This document shows, one piece after another, positions 1 through 9,408 of a stretch of DNA of 64,000 nt. Positions within the stretch are counted from its first letter, which is position 1, and each line of letters starts with the position of its first letter. A program made the position numbers and the translations under genes. Under the pieces are notes generated by a model. The model was not told the origin of the DNA. It did no database searches and saw nothing but the letters and a program-made list of their open reading frames with translations. The DNA comes from Actinomyces marmotae (GTDB taxonomy: Bacteria; Actinomycetota; Actinomycetes; Actinomycetales; Actinomycetaceae). The DNA lies in contig NZ_CP053642.1 in NCBI RefSeq assembly GCF_013177295.1, forward strand, positions 1,798,001 to 1,862,000, given 5' to 3'.

Positions 1-360
1 CGGGAGATCATGCTATGCCGGGGCCTCGGCCTCACCAAGCTCTACAACCTCGTCAATGACCCGGATCTTGCGCCCGGCGTGGACCCGGATGTGGACCGCC
101 TGCGCCAGATCCACCGCGAACTGGACGAGGTTGTCGCCGCCGCCTACGGCTGGGAGGACGTTCCCCTCGATCACGGCTTCCACACCTACCGGAAGATGAC
201 CCGCTGGACCGTCTCCCCGCCCGCCCGCGTCGAGCTGCTCGACCGGCTGCTGGAGGAGAATCACCGCCGCGCCGCCGCCCAGGCACCAGCGCACCCCGCG
301 AAGACGCAGCGTCGGAAGCGCAGTGTCACGCCCGTCCAGGAGGAGACCCTCGATGTCTAA
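1..360 (+). CDS. drmMI: DISARM class 1 adenine-specific DNA methylase, C-terminal end (partial)
   Basis: Only the last 119 codons are in the window; the reading frame is open to the left edge, so the first ATG at 10 is internal. The visible part has the tail typical of large Eco57I-like N6-adenine methylases of phage-defence loci: a GLTKLYNLVND stretch, then YGWEDVPLDHGFHTYRKM and a LLEENHRRAA helix. The catalytic methylase motifs lie outside the window. In class 1 DISARM this enzyme marks host DNA so that the Drm complex spares it. It overlaps the next gene by 8 bp and its last codons carry the Shine-Dalgarno of drmA. The identity rests on this tail and on the drmA-drmB-drmC genes that follow; a related large type II methylase is the alternative. 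Confidence 0.75.
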   Translation, partial: REIMLCRGLGLTKLYNLVNDPDLAPGVDPDVDRLRQIHRELDEVVAAAYGWEDVPLDHGFHTYRKMTRWTVSPPARVELLDRLLEENHRRAAAQAPAHPAKTQRRKRSVTPVQEETLDV

Positions 361-3300
361 GACCACGCCGCCCCGGGCTTCCACCGACTCGGCCACTGGG
401 AGCGCCACGCCCCACGATGGCACCGCCTACGTCTTCGACGAGGAGCCCTCCGCCACCTCCGCCTCGGCCAGGACCGGGCTCCTGGAGGTCCTGCGCCGCG
501 AACTCCTCGGCCCCGCCGAGGGCGACCGGGAGGTCCTATCGACCCCGCCCAGCCAGCGCTACCTCCTCGGGCGCATCGCCCCCACGCGCCTGCGCGGCGC
601 CGCCGATGCCTCAGGTGACGGTGCCGAGGGCATCGACCCGCTGGACGCGGCGGCCTCCACCGGCGTCCCCGTCACCGGTGTGGAGGAGGACACGCTCGAT
701 GCCACCGCCGAGGAGGACCGGGGCGAGGACACCGATGACGAGCCCGTCCGTCGCGGCCTCATGATCCCCGCCTCCATGGGCCTGCGCTTCCAGGTCCCCG
801 CCAGCCTCGATGTCCTCAACGTCCACGTCAGCTGGGGCACCTACGAACCCACCTCCGCCGACACCGACCAGGACGCTGCCGGGGCGGGCACCCGCTACCA
901 GCGCGTCCCCCACGAGCACAGCATCCACCTCCAGCCCGCTGCCCTCACTCCGGGCGTGACGGAGGACCGGCTCCTCGAAGGGGACGTCACCCTGCGCATC
1001 GACTCCTACCTCGATAAGTCCGCCGACCGGTACCTCATCGAGCTCGCCCTGTGCAACGACCGCATCACCCCGAGGCGCATCCCCACCGAGGCCTGGATGT
1101 TCCAGACCCGCATCGACGTGGACGCGGACGGCCGTGCCGTCTTCCTCCCCGTCCACGACCCGATGCTCCCGCCCACCCCGGGTGCCGGGCCACGGCCGCA
1201 GCCCGGTAGCGAGGAGGCCCGCCTCAACCTCCAGTACCGTGACCGGCTCGAATTCGCCGTCGGCCGCACCTGCTCCGCCGACTGGAGCCTGGCGCCCACC
1301 AGAGCCGGCGAGGAGACGCCGCGCCGCGCCGTCCAGGTCCGCACCACCTGGATCCCCAAGGTCGAGACGCCCCAGACCACCGCCGCGGACGTCCCCGGCG
1401 CTCTGCTCGACATGCGCGCGCTCGCCGCCACAGCGGCCGACCCCGTCGCGCTGCGCGACGCCTTGGAGCCCATGGTCAGCGCCTACAGCGCCTGGCTGGA
1501 GGAGCAGGCGGATGTGGCCGCGAATCTGCCCGATCACCTGCGGGACACTGCCGAGGAGGCGCTCGCCGAGGCCCACCAGGTCCTGGGTCAGCTCGCCGAG
1601 GGAATCGACCACCTCACCGCCGACACCCCGCAGGGGGCCGAGGCCCGCCGCTGCTTCGCCTTCATGAACCGGGTCATGGCCGACCAGCGCGTGCACTCCC
1701 AGATCGCCGCCCTCCGGGCGGCCGACCGGCGCCTCAGCGTCGATGAGGCCGAGGCGCGCGTCCTCGCGGGCGGCTACCCGCACCACTGGCGCGTCTTCCA
1801 GCTCGCCTTCATCCTCATGCAGCTGCCCGCCCTCGCGGACCCGGCGGCCAAGCGGCGCGCCGGGGACCTCGCCACCGTCGAACTCCTCTTCTTCCCCACC
1901 GGTGGCGGAAAGACCGAGGCCTACCTGGGGCTGGCCGCCTACGCCTTCGCCATCCGCCGCCGCCAGGGACTCCTCGAAACCCCGGACGGGCCGATCGACG
2001 GGCGCGCCGGCGTCACCGTCCTCATGCGCTACACGCTGCGCCTGCTCACCTCCCAGCAGTTCCAGCGCGCCACCACCCTCGTGTGCGCCGCCGAGCTAGC
2101 CCGCCGCGAGGACCCCGCCACCTGGGGCAGTGAACCCTTCCACATCGGCCTGTGGGTCGGCACGAGCGTCTCCCCCAAACGCGTAAGCGAGGCCGCCGAG
2201 GAGCTCCAGCGCCTGCACGACCGGCCAGGCGGCGGTGCCCGCCGCCGCTTCTCCGCCCTCCAGCTCGGCCGCTGCCCCTGGTGCGGCCTGCCCCTCACCC
2301 CGAACGACGTCACCGTGGGCGACGTGGCGGAGCGCGTCATCGTGCGCTGCCCCGACCCCTACGGGGACTGCCCCTTCTCCGCCGGGGACCACAACGTCCC
2401 CGACGGCCTGCCCGTGCTCACGACGGACGAGGAGATCTACCGGCTGGTCCCCGCCTTCGTCATCGCCACCGTGGACAAGCTCGCCCGGCTCGCCCGCGAG
2501 GGGCACGCCGCCACGCTCTTCGGGCACGTCGCTCGCCGCTGCGAGCGCCACGGCTACGTGCCCCGCCTCAACCACCGCGGAAAGTCGGACTACGCCGGCT
2601 GCACCCTGGCGGACAACGGGCGTCATCAGGCCAAAGGAGGCCTTCGGCCCGCCACCGTCCGGCCCACTGCGAGGCTCCGGCCTCCGGACCTCATCATCCA
2701 GGACGAGCTCCACCTCATCACCGGGGCGCTGGGTACCACCGTCGGCTTGTTCGAGACCGCCGTTGACACCATGTGCGCCTGGACCGCTCCCGACGGGCGC
2801 CCGGCCGCCCCGCTGCTCGTCGCTTCCTCCGCGACCGTCCGCAATGCCGCCGATCAGGTCCGGCTCCTCTACGGGCGTGACCTCACCATTTTCCCACCCC
2901 AGGTGCTCGACGCCTCCGACACCTTCTTCTCGCGGGTCACCCCTGTGGATGAAGAGCACCCGGGGCGCCTGTACGTGGGCCTGTCCACCACCGGCGTGCG
3001 TCTGACCGCCGCTGAGATCCAGGTGACCCAGGTGCTCATGGCCGGTGCCCAGCTCCTTCTCGACCGCGTCGGGCAGGCGGCCGACCCCTACATGACGCTC
3101 GTCGGCTACTTCTCCGCCACCCGTGAGCTCGCCGGCATGGCCCGCTACGTCCAGGACGATATCCAGACTGGCCTGGCCAAGCCCGGCCGCGACTCGCGCC
3201 TGCCGCGCCGCCGGGGCACCGACTTCGGCGCCCTGCACCTGGGCGAGCTCACCTCCCGGATCTCCTCATCCTACATCACCGCCACCCTCGACCACATGGG

Positions 3301-4201
3301 GCTCACCTTCGATCCCGACGTCGACTCCACGGCCGCGAAGGACGCGGCCACGGCCGCATCCCATGACGGGAAGCAGATCCTGCGCCGGGAGGCTGCTGCC
3401 AGCCCCTACGACGTGGTGCTGGCGACCTCCATGCTCCAGGTCGGGGTGGACGTGTCCCGGCTCGGCCTCATGCTCGTGGTCGGCCAGCCCAAGAACACCG
3501 CCGAGTACATCCAGGCGACTTCCCGGGTCGGCCGCGATCCAAGCCGACCCGGGCTCGTCGTCACGCTGGGCAACTGGGCACGCCCCAGGGACCTCGCCCA
3601 CTACGAGCAGTTCCGGCACTTCCACGAGACCTTCTACGCCCGCGTCGAGCCGCTGTCCGTCACACCCTTCTCAGTGACCGCAGTGGACCGTGGCCTCGAC
3701 GCGGCACTGGTCGCGGCCGCCCGCGTCACCCAGGCGGCCGTTCCCAGGGGGGTCAACCCGGAGCATGACGCCGGGAACATCGCGGGCCAACGGGAGAGGA
3801 TCGACGGTCTTGCGGACACGCTCCGCAACCGGGTGCTGTCCGCAGGGGGTGAAGGGGCTGCCCGATACGCGGGTAATCGCCTCAAGGCCCGTCTCAGCGA
3901 ATGGGAGCGTCGCAGGAACGACGTCACCACACGGGGCGGCGAGCTCGTTTACGAGCGCGGCGCGGACGATGCGCGTTTCTTCGCGCTCCTTCGCTCGGCG
4001 GAGTCCGGTGGCGGTCACTCCCCACAACGGGACGAGGCGCCGTTCGCCGTCGCCGGCTCGATGCGGGAGGTGCAGCCGGAGATCAACCTGCTCGTCTCCC
4101 CCGATCCCCGCCGTCTCATGGATCGCTCCGTGGAGGACGGACCGGCTTGGCAGAGGCAGGAACCCGCGAGTAGTGACGACGCCGAGCAGGAGGAGCAGTG
4201 A
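353..4201 (+). CDS. drmA: DISARM helicase-like protein DrmA
   Basis: A 1282-residue SF2-type helicase. The Walker A motif PTGGGKTE has its GGGKT at about residues 517-521, the DEAH-box variant DELH is at 784-787, and helicase motif VI QATSRVGR is at 1054-1061. Four cysteines between the motor motifs (C641, C644, C666, C673) look like a zinc site. The start at 353 is preferred over an in-frame ATG at 323 because AGGAGGAG (338-345) lies 7 nt before it. In DISARM, DrmA with DrmB forms the DNA-engaging core that blocks incoming phage DNA. The gene overlaps drmMI by 8 bp and drmB by a GTGA junction, so the set is probably one operon. Family assignment is firm from motifs, size and neighbours. Confidence 0.9.
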   Translation: MSKTTPPRASTDSATGSATPHDGTAYVFDEEPSATSASARTGLLEVLRRELLGPAEGDREVLSTPPSQRYLLGRIAPTRLRGAADASGDGAEGIDPLDAAASTGVPVTGVEEDTLDATAEEDRGEDTDDEPVRRGLMIPASMGLRFQVPASLDVLNVHVSWGTYEPTSADTDQDAAGAGTRYQRVPHEHSIHLQPAALTPGVTEDRLLEGDVTLRIDSYLDKSADRYLIELALCNDRITPRRIPTEAWMFQTRIDVDADGRAVFLPVHDPMLPPTPGAGPRPQPGSEEARLNLQYRDRLEFAVGRTCSADWSLAPTRAGEETPRRAVQVRTTWIPKVETPQTTAADVPGALLDMRALAATAADPVALRDALEPMVSAYSAWLEEQADVAANLPDHLRDTAEEALAEAHQVLGQLAEGIDHLTADTPQGAEARRCFAFMNRVMADQRVHSQIAALRAADRRLSVDEAEARVLAGGYPHHWRVFQLAFILMQLPALADPAAKRRAGDLATVELLFFPTGGGKTEAYLGLAAYAFAIRRRQGLLETPDGPIDGRAGVTVLMRYTLRLLTSQQFQRATTLVCAAELARREDPATWGSEPFHIGLWVGTSVSPKRVSEAAEELQRLHDRPGGGARRRFSALQLGRCPWCGLPLTPNDVTVGDVAERVIVRCPDPYGDCPFSAGDHNVPDGLPVLTTDEEIYRLVPAFVIATVDKLARLAREGHAATLFGHVARRCERHGYVPRLNHRGKSDYAGCTLADNGRHQAKGGLRPATVRPTARLRPPDLIIQDELHLITGALGTTVGLFETAVDTMCAWTAPDGRPAAPLLVASSATVRNAADQVRLLYGRDLTIFPPQVLDASDTFFSRVTPVDEEHPGRLYVGLSTTGVRLTAAEIQVTQVLMAGAQLLLDRVGQAADPYMTLVGYFSATRELAGMARYVQDDIQTGLAKPGRDSRLPRRRGTDFGALHLGELTSRISSSYITATLDHMGLTFDPDVDSTAAKDAATAASHDGKQILRREAAASPYDVVLATSMLQVGVDVSRLGLMLVVGQPKNTAEYIQATSRVGRDPSRPGLVVTLGNWARPRDLAHYEQFRHFHETFYARVEPLSVTPFSVTAVDRGLDAALVAAARVTQAAVPRGVNPEHDAGNIAGQRERIDGLADTLRNRVLSAGGEGAARYAGNRLKARLSEWERRRNDVTTRGGELVYERGADDARFFALLRSAESGGGHSPQRDEAPFAVAGSMREVQPEINLLVSPDPRRLMDRSVEDGPAWQRQEPASSDDAEQEEQ

Positions 4202-6336
4202 ACCAGGGCACCGCGCAGGGGAACGAGCCTGACGCCACCGTGATCGAGGACGAGCACACCGCCGTCGACCCCCTGGGTGACGGTGACCGTCTCGCCGCCG
4301 ATCAGGCGAAGAAGAACTATGCGAAGGTCGGCTCCGCCAGGCCCACGACGCTGCTGTACACCTACGGACCCGGTGCTGTCATCGACCTGCCGCACCTCAC
4401 GATCATGCCTGCTGGCTTGGATGACTGGGAGCGCATCTGGCGGCGCCGGGACTCCGCCCCCGTCACCGTCCACGCGCCCCGCCTCCTGGAGACCGTTCAG
4501 CTCATGCTCGGCCACCAGGTCGGTGAGCTGCGCCGCTTCCCCTGGCAGCCCACCCGGCCAGGACGGCGCCGCGAGGGCGATGACCTGGGCGTGCCCGCGA
4601 GGATCTTCCCCCAGTGGCTGCGCTGCACCGGCTGTGATCTGCTCGCGCCGGTCAGCCGCTTCGTGGCCGGGTACTCCAACACCCACCCCTACCGCCCAGA
4701 CCAGGCCGTCTTCGAGCATCTCAACTGCCCCGGGCGCGGCCGGCGTCGATCCGGCTCACGCCCCACGGGATCGGCGGGGCGGAAACAGGGGAAGCGCCGG
4801 TCCCCGTGCGTGCCCGCGCGCTACCTGCTGGCCTGCCCCACCGGACACCTCGACGAGTTCCCCTACGACTGGTGGGTGCACGAGGGGGCGCACTGCACCA
4901 AGGCCCCCAATCCCGAGCTGGAGATGCGCGACACGTCCCAGCGCGGAGCCACCGCGATCATTTCTTGCCGAGCCTGCGGGGCCAGCCGTCCCATGTCTCA
5001 GGCCCAGGGCGAGGAGGGACGCAGCCGGCTGCCGCGCTGCCGCGGACGCCACCCGCACCTGGGATTCTTCGACCCCCAGGGGTGCCAGGCTGAGCCCAGG
5101 GTCATGCTCGTGGGAGCCTCCAACCTCTGGTTCGCCACCACCCAGTCCATCATCGACATGCCCAGGCTCGACCCCGCCGAGGTTGAGCGGGACCGAGTGG
5201 CGGCGCTCAGCAGGGCACTCGGGGAGGACCGTGAGAACGTCGGGGAGAACGTGTCCACAGCCCGGATGCTCCTCAAGCGCGGTAACGCCGAGGCTGTGGG
5301 ACTGCTTGGTCTCAGCGACGACGACCTCACCGGCCTGCTGAGGAAGCTCGCGGCTCCGGCTGAGAGCGAGGAGGCCCGGCTGCGCCGCCGTGAGGAGTGG
5401 AACCCGGTGGACCTCCTCGTCCCGGAGTGGAACTACCTCCAGCAGGAGCCGGTGGGTGAGCGACACGAGGACCCCGCCAGTGGGCTTGTGGTCTCGCCCC
5501 GTCAACTTGGGGCGATGCCGAGCGGGGTCGGCCGGGTCCTCGCCGTCGACCGGCTGAGGAAGGTCAACGCCGTCCTCGGCTTTACACGCATTGACGACTT
5601 CGACCGCATCGATGACACCGGAGCGCGGCTCGTGTCTCTTGCCCGAGGAGGCCGCCCGACCTGGGTACCCGCCACGGAGGACCGCGGTGAAGGGATCTTC
5701 CTCCAGCTCGATGAGCATGCAGTTGCCGCCTGGGAGGCGCGGGTGCTCGACAGTCCGCTGTGGGCGGCGCATCGGGAGGCGCACCGGCGGAACGTGGAGC
5801 GGCGCTTCTCAGAGACCGCCAAGGAGGTCAATCCTGATGAGCGTTTCGTCCCGCCGCGCTACTGGCTGGTGCACACGCTCGCTCATGCGCTGATCCGTGA
5901 GATGGCAATGTCGTCGGGCTACGGTGCTGCTTCGATCACCGAACGCATCTACGCCTGGGTGGCGAGTGAGTCGCGGCCCGCAGCGGCCGGGATGCTGCTG
6001 ACGACGACGGCCTCCGACTCCGACGGGACGCTCGGCGGGCTTGTCGCCCTGTCCGCGCCCGACCGTCTCGCCCAGGTGGTCAATGCCGCACTCACAGGAA
6101 TGATGCGCTGCTCATCGGACCCGGTGTGTGCCAGGCGCGTGCCGCAGGATCCCGAGGACTTCCTTCACGGTGCCGCCTGCCACTGCTGCACGATGGTCTC
6201 GGAGACCTCCTGCGAGCGGTCGAATCGGTTCCTCGACCGGCGTTTTGTTGTCCCATTGGCCGGGGATTACACGGTAGACGGCAGAACGGTGACCTCTGCG
6301 GATCTGGCGTTCTTCCGCGATGTCCGGCTCGGGTGA
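4198..6336 (+). CDS. drmB: DISARM protein DrmB (DUF1998)
   Basis: This 712-residue protein has the N-terminal TLLYTYGPGAVIDLP signature (about residues 50-65) and the C-terminal DUF1998 features HTLAHALIRE (from residue 559) and a Cys-rich tail with CHCC and a DRRF end. Further CxxC pairs near residue 142 and around 260 suggest structural zinc. DrmB partners DrmA in the DISARM core. The GTG start overlaps the drmA stop as GTGA. The AGGAGGAG at 4188-4195 leaves only 2 nt before that GTG, which is unusually close, so initiation may depend on coupling to drmA termination; the next GTG at 4240 has no evident ribosome-binding site. Confidence 0.9.
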   Translation: MNQGTAQGNEPDATVIEDEHTAVDPLGDGDRLAADQAKKNYAKVGSARPTTLLYTYGPGAVIDLPHLTIMPAGLDDWERIWRRRDSAPVTVHAPRLLETVQLMLGHQVGELRRFPWQPTRPGRRREGDDLGVPARIFPQWLRCTGCDLLAPVSRFVAGYSNTHPYRPDQAVFEHLNCPGRGRRRSGSRPTGSAGRKQGKRRSPCVPARYLLACPTGHLDEFPYDWWVHEGAHCTKAPNPELEMRDTSQRGATAIISCRACGASRPMSQAQGEEGRSRLPRCRGRHPHLGFFDPQGCQAEPRVMLVGASNLWFATTQSIIDMPRLDPAEVERDRVAALSRALGEDRENVGENVSTARMLLKRGNAEAVGLLGLSDDDLTGLLRKLAAPAESEEARLRRREEWNPVDLLVPEWNYLQQEPVGERHEDPASGLVVSPRQLGAMPSGVGRVLAVDRLRKVNAVLGFTRIDDFDRIDDTGARLVSLARGGRPTWVPATEDRGEGIFLQLDEHAVAAWEARVLDSPLWAAHREAHRRNVERRFSETAKEVNPDERFVPPRYWLVHTLAHALIREMAMSSGYGAASITERIYAWVASESRPAAAGMLLTTTASDSDGTLGGLVALSAPDRLAQVVNAALTGMMRCSSDPVCARRVPQDPEDFLHGAACHCCTMVSETSCERSNRFLDRRFVVPLAGDYTVDGRTVTSADLAFFRDVRLG

Positions 6337-6350
6337 GGCAGGGCTATCGC

Positions 6351-7169
6351 ATGCCATCGGCTGAACGCGAGCCCTTGCGAATGCTCGGCGCTCTTCTCAC
6401 CGGCACCGAGGCGGAGGGGATCGCTACGCGCCTGGCTGCCGGTGCGACGCTCAGCCAAGCGCTCGTCGTCGTCCCGGCGGAGCGCCGCGTTCGGGCCCGG
6501 AAACTGTTCGAGGCTGCTGGGCTCGGGCCCCGGGGGCGGGAGCGCAGCATTGCGGTCCTGTCTGCCATTGCCGGGGCAGCGAGCAGGATGCGCGTGGCCG
6601 AACCCGTATGGACGGCGCCTGCGGGCCTGTTGGGCGCGGGCGCCCTCACGGGAGACGTCTTCGGCATGGTGAGCAGTGCGATGACGTCGGTCGTCTGCAC
6701 CACCTACAATCTGCAGCCCTCCTCCGCGTTGTGGAGAGCGCTCACGGTGCTGGTGCGGGAGCGGCCTGGCGTGGCGGTGCGGTTGTATGTCGATGCGCAG
6801 GCAGCTGATGGGTGGTTTGCAAGGACGGATGGCCAATATGCCCGGCGTCATGGTGGCGGGGCGGGTTCGGAGGGCGGATCGCGAGGTGCGCAGGGGCTCA
6901 GTACTGACAAGATGGCGCAGTTGCTTCCGGGCGCCGCCGTGCTGCGAACACGGGCACCGGGCGAGGGTGAACGGCCAGTGACGAGTCATGCGAAGTTTCT
7001 CAGCGTGGATCACAGGTTCCTGCTGGTGGGTAGCGCGAACTTCTCCTACAGCGCCGAGGAGCGCAACATCGAGCTCGGCCTGCGCGTGGACGATCCAGCC
7101 TTAGCGGCGAATGTGGAGAAGCAGATGCGGGACCTGGAGTCCAGTGTGTATGAGCGGGTAGAAGTCTGA
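6351..7169 (+). CDS. drmC: DISARM protein DrmC (phospholipase D-like)
   Basis: A 272-residue protein with a single HKD-type phospholipase D motif: H213, K215 and D220 in HAKFLSVD, followed by GSAN at 227-230 and a downstream glutamate. PLD nucleases with one motif usually dimerise to build the active site. In published DISARM work DrmC was the less essential component. The start is uncertain. ATG 6351 has a weak CAGGG 7 nt upstream. GTG 6333 would overlap the drmB stop as GTGA, repeating the drmA/drmB junction, but has no Shine-Dalgarno. Order, orientation and spacing match class 1 DISARM (drmMI-drmA-drmB-drmC). Confidence 0.85.
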   Translation: MPSAEREPLRMLGALLTGTEAEGIATRLAAGATLSQALVVVPAERRVRARKLFEAAGLGPRGRERSIAVLSAIAGAASRMRVAEPVWTAPAGLLGAGALTGDVFGMVSSAMTSVVCTTYNLQPSSALWRALTVLVRERPGVAVRLYVDAQAADGWFARTDGQYARRHGGGAGSEGGSRGAQGLSTDKMAQLLPGAAVLRTRAPGEGERPVTSHAKFLSVDHRFLLVGSANFSYSAEERNIELGLRVDDPALAANVEKQMRDLESSVYERVEV

Positions 7170-7214
7170 GAATCCATACCGCGGCAGCAGAAGGATGCGA
7201 GAGAGCGAGGACAG

Positions 7215-8570
7215 ATGGCCGAGAACAAGCTAGTCGTGGGCGAGCCGCGACTGTGCTACCTCATCCACGGGAGTTCAGACACGCCAGAAACCGTTGTCAT
7301 GCTCCAAGACACGGGCGACGCCATCACCGTCACTTTCCCAATCTCGGGAATGGCCTCGCCTCAGTGCCGCCCTCACGATCGGTGGTGGTCACCTCATATC
7401 GAGTTCGAAGACGATCCCGACCGAACGAAGTACAGTTATTCGCCACCGCCTGTCATGATAGTCTATGACGACGCCGGCCCTGTCGTGCTCGTCGGCTGCC
7501 ACGCAACGGGAAGGGCGCGCCAAACAACTATCGCGGGCAAGGGCGTGCTTGTGGTCGATTTCGCGATTCTCGGAGGCCGAACCCTCAATTACGACCAGAT
7601 CAACGGGATGCGGACAACAAGTTCAGCATACAGAAAGTGGCTCTCCGGATCGTCAATCAATATCGAGACACATAGTGACGATGCAGGCCGGCTTGAATCC
7701 TTGACCATGACGCTTCGCCGGGTAGATGGCGAGAACCTGTCCCGAAAACTCAATCTATCCACTCATTACGATTCGACCTCGACACCCACCACCGATGGTT
7801 ACAACATCCGTGAGTCACTGACTTTCCAGACATCCGTCGCCCACCCCCGAAAACTGCGCGAGCACCTCGACATTCATCTCAGCATTCTCGACCTTGTTTC
7901 CCTCGCCGCATGGAAGAACTGCACCTTCAAAACGATCCGAGTCAATCGCAAAGATGATCCACTGACAGCACCCTCAGGCAAGGGTGTTCACGAGCGCTGG
8001 CTGGAGGTCCTCTCCCATCAGTCACCAGGCGACGACCTGACCGACTGCAAAGCCCGTTTTCTGTTTTTCCACGGAGATATGGCCCCAAACGGCATCGACC
8101 AATGGCTCGGTCTGCGAGAGGACTATGGTCGCGCTCTCGACTATCTTATGCGGATCCTGCGCTCGGGACACACATGGTCACCGCAGAGCGCCGTCATGAG
8201 CGGCATCGCCCTGGAACAGCTCGGCTACCTCATCGAGGTCCAACAGAATCAAGGTGCTCGACTCAACGACCGCGGACAATTGTCCTTCAAGGATGCGCTC
8301 GAGGTCATCCTCAAAGACATGGATACGCTCCCTCTTAAGGAGGACGAGGTTGAGGACTGGAAGGAGCGTTGCCGCAATGTTTATATGGGGGCGAAGCACG
8401 GCGACCGGGAAGAGACCGACCATCTGACCACGCTCAATACGCTTCGCGAGAACCTCCTGGTCCTGCGTTACTGGGTCGCCCAACGCCTGGGGGTCAGTGG
8501 CGAGATCCTTGACCGCAACCTGCCGCAGGACCCACTTCATAGCGGATTCGTGTCGGAGGAGTTAACATAA
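7215..8570 (+). CDS. Candidate HEPN-domain anti-phage protein, ApeA-like
   Basis: A 451-residue protein with a GAGGA ribosome-binding site, 45 bp after drmC and in the same direction. The first 200 or so residues are beta-rich with no recognised motif. The C-terminal 130 residues are helical and carry RN at 387-388 and KHGDR with H395, followed by a TLRENLLVLRYWVAQRLGV helix. This pattern resembles HEPN domains of the ApeA type, where R and H cleave RNA; the R-to-H spacing here is slightly wider than the canonical Rx4-6H, so catalytic competence is unproven. Base composition is visibly lower in GC than drmA-C, pointing to separate acquisition. If correct it would be an abortive-infection effector beside DISARM. 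The assignment is by eye. Confidence 0.5.
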   Translation: MAENKLVVGEPRLCYLIHGSSDTPETVVMLQDTGDAITVTFPISGMASPQCRPHDRWWSPHIEFEDDPDRTKYSYSPPPVMIVYDDAGPVVLVGCHATGRARQTTIAGKGVLVVDFAILGGRTLNYDQINGMRTTSSAYRKWLSGSSINIETHSDDAGRLESLTMTLRRVDGENLSRKLNLSTHYDSTSTPTTDGYNIRESLTFQTSVAHPRKLREHLDIHLSILDLVSLAAWKNCTFKTIRVNRKDDPLTAPSGKGVHERWLEVLSHQSPGDDLTDCKARFLFFHGDMAPNGIDQWLGLREDYGRALDYLMRILRSGHTWSPQSAVMSGIALEQLGYLIEVQQNQGARLNDRGQLSFKDALEVILKDMDTLPLKEDEVEDWKERCRNVYMGAKHGDREETDHLTTLNTLRENLLVLRYWVAQRLGVSGEILDRNLPQDPLHSGFVSEELT

Positions 8571-8602
8571 AAACGCATCACGAGCACCACGAAGGAAAGT
8601 CT

Positions 8603-9067
8603 ATGAGATCCCTGACCCAAGCCGCACGGGCACTACTTCACGAATTTGCGGATGAGCAGATACCGCTTGTCGTGCGCGGCGTCGAGTGGCCGTGCTGGCG
8701 ATGCCATTCCACGACCTGGGTTCCAGCACTCATCCATGTCGATGGGTTCACAGATATCTACTCCGTTATCCGAGCGGTATCCGACCTACGTCTCTCCTAC
8801 CTCCGGGAATGCCTTATTCTATGCGGGTCACCTCTGGCGCACACGATCAAGACTCGACACTCAAAAAGGGCTGGATATTACCTGAGTCATGGATGCCCTA
8901 ACTGTGACGCTCTCGCGGGAGCGTTCTTCTTAGATGAAGCCATCACAGAAGCTCTCGTAAACAACACAGTGGGCCGCCTGCCGCTGATTGCCGCATTCAG
9001 GAGGCCGAACCTCGAATACCTACTTCTTGCCGCCGACCGGGACAACTCTCACTGGTATGACGACTGA
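8603..9067 (+). CDS. Hypothetical Cys4 (zinc-ribbon-like) protein
   Basis: A 154-residue protein I do not recognise. Two cysteine pairs, CWRC at 31-34 and CPNC at 98-101, would make a split zinc-binding site, with a mixed segment of about 60 residues between them. AAGGAAAG 4 nt before the ATG is a good ribosome-binding site. The gene lies 32 bp after the HEPN-like gene, in the same direction and in the same lower-GC patch, so the two could be co-transcribed. A partner of the HEPN-like protein or a passenger are both possible. No membrane segment or signal peptide is seen. Confidence 0.55.
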   Translation: MRSLTQAARALLHEFADEQIPLVVRGVEWPCWRCHSTTWVPALIHVDGFTDIYSVIRAVSDLRLSYLRECLILCGSPLAHTIKTRHSKRAGYYLSHGCPNCDALAGAFFLDEAITEALVNNTVGRLPLIAAFRRPNLEYLLLAADRDNSHWYDD

Positions 9068-9089
9068 TCGGTAATTCACACTTGAGTGA

Positions 9090-9272
9090 CTGAACTCATT
9101 CTGTCCACCACAGCCGCTCCGAACTCGCGAGACCATCTATGAGAGCGGGCACGCACCGTCACCTTCGGCGGCAGACCTCGCGGCGCTGATGGCCAAAGGC
9201 AAGGCCGAGGGCCTGGCCACGCGCTCGGACGCAGTCCGAGCAGCCGTGCGCGAGTGGGCGCACAGTGCCTGA
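9090..9272 (+). pseudogene. Remnant of a ribbon-helix-helix/antitoxin-like regulator
   Basis: An open frame without an ATG or GTG at its head ends at TGA 9270-9272. It reads TRSDAVRAAVREWA near its end, a pattern seen in helix-two ends of CopG/RHH-type DNA-binding antitoxins. No start codon or ribosome-binding site lies in front of it and a stop is in frame at 9087, so it looks like the 3' end of a decayed gene at the edge of the defence island. The remaining DNA up to 9408 shows no convincing gene. The call rests on a short pattern only. Confidence 0.3.
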
Positions 9273-9408
9273 CCTGCATCCTTGAGCCCGAAAGAGACCA
9301 GACCCCTCCCAACCGGGGCGGGCTGAACCGTTGCACGGGGCGCTACTGCCTCAAGTGCTCACAGCCAAGCGGATCGCCTCCCGCCACCCCAGTTCGGCGG
9401 CGCCCTGA

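Noticed and set aside
2096..3238. A 380-codon frame on the minus strand inside drmA
   Set aside because: It is a high-GC shadow of drmA; its translation has no domain and drmA carries clear helicase motifs over the same bases.
9081..9100. A second HAIR-like site, CTTGAGT...ACTCATT
   Set aside because: The spacer is 6 nt, not 7, the right arm ends ATT instead of AAG, and no heat-shock gene follows.
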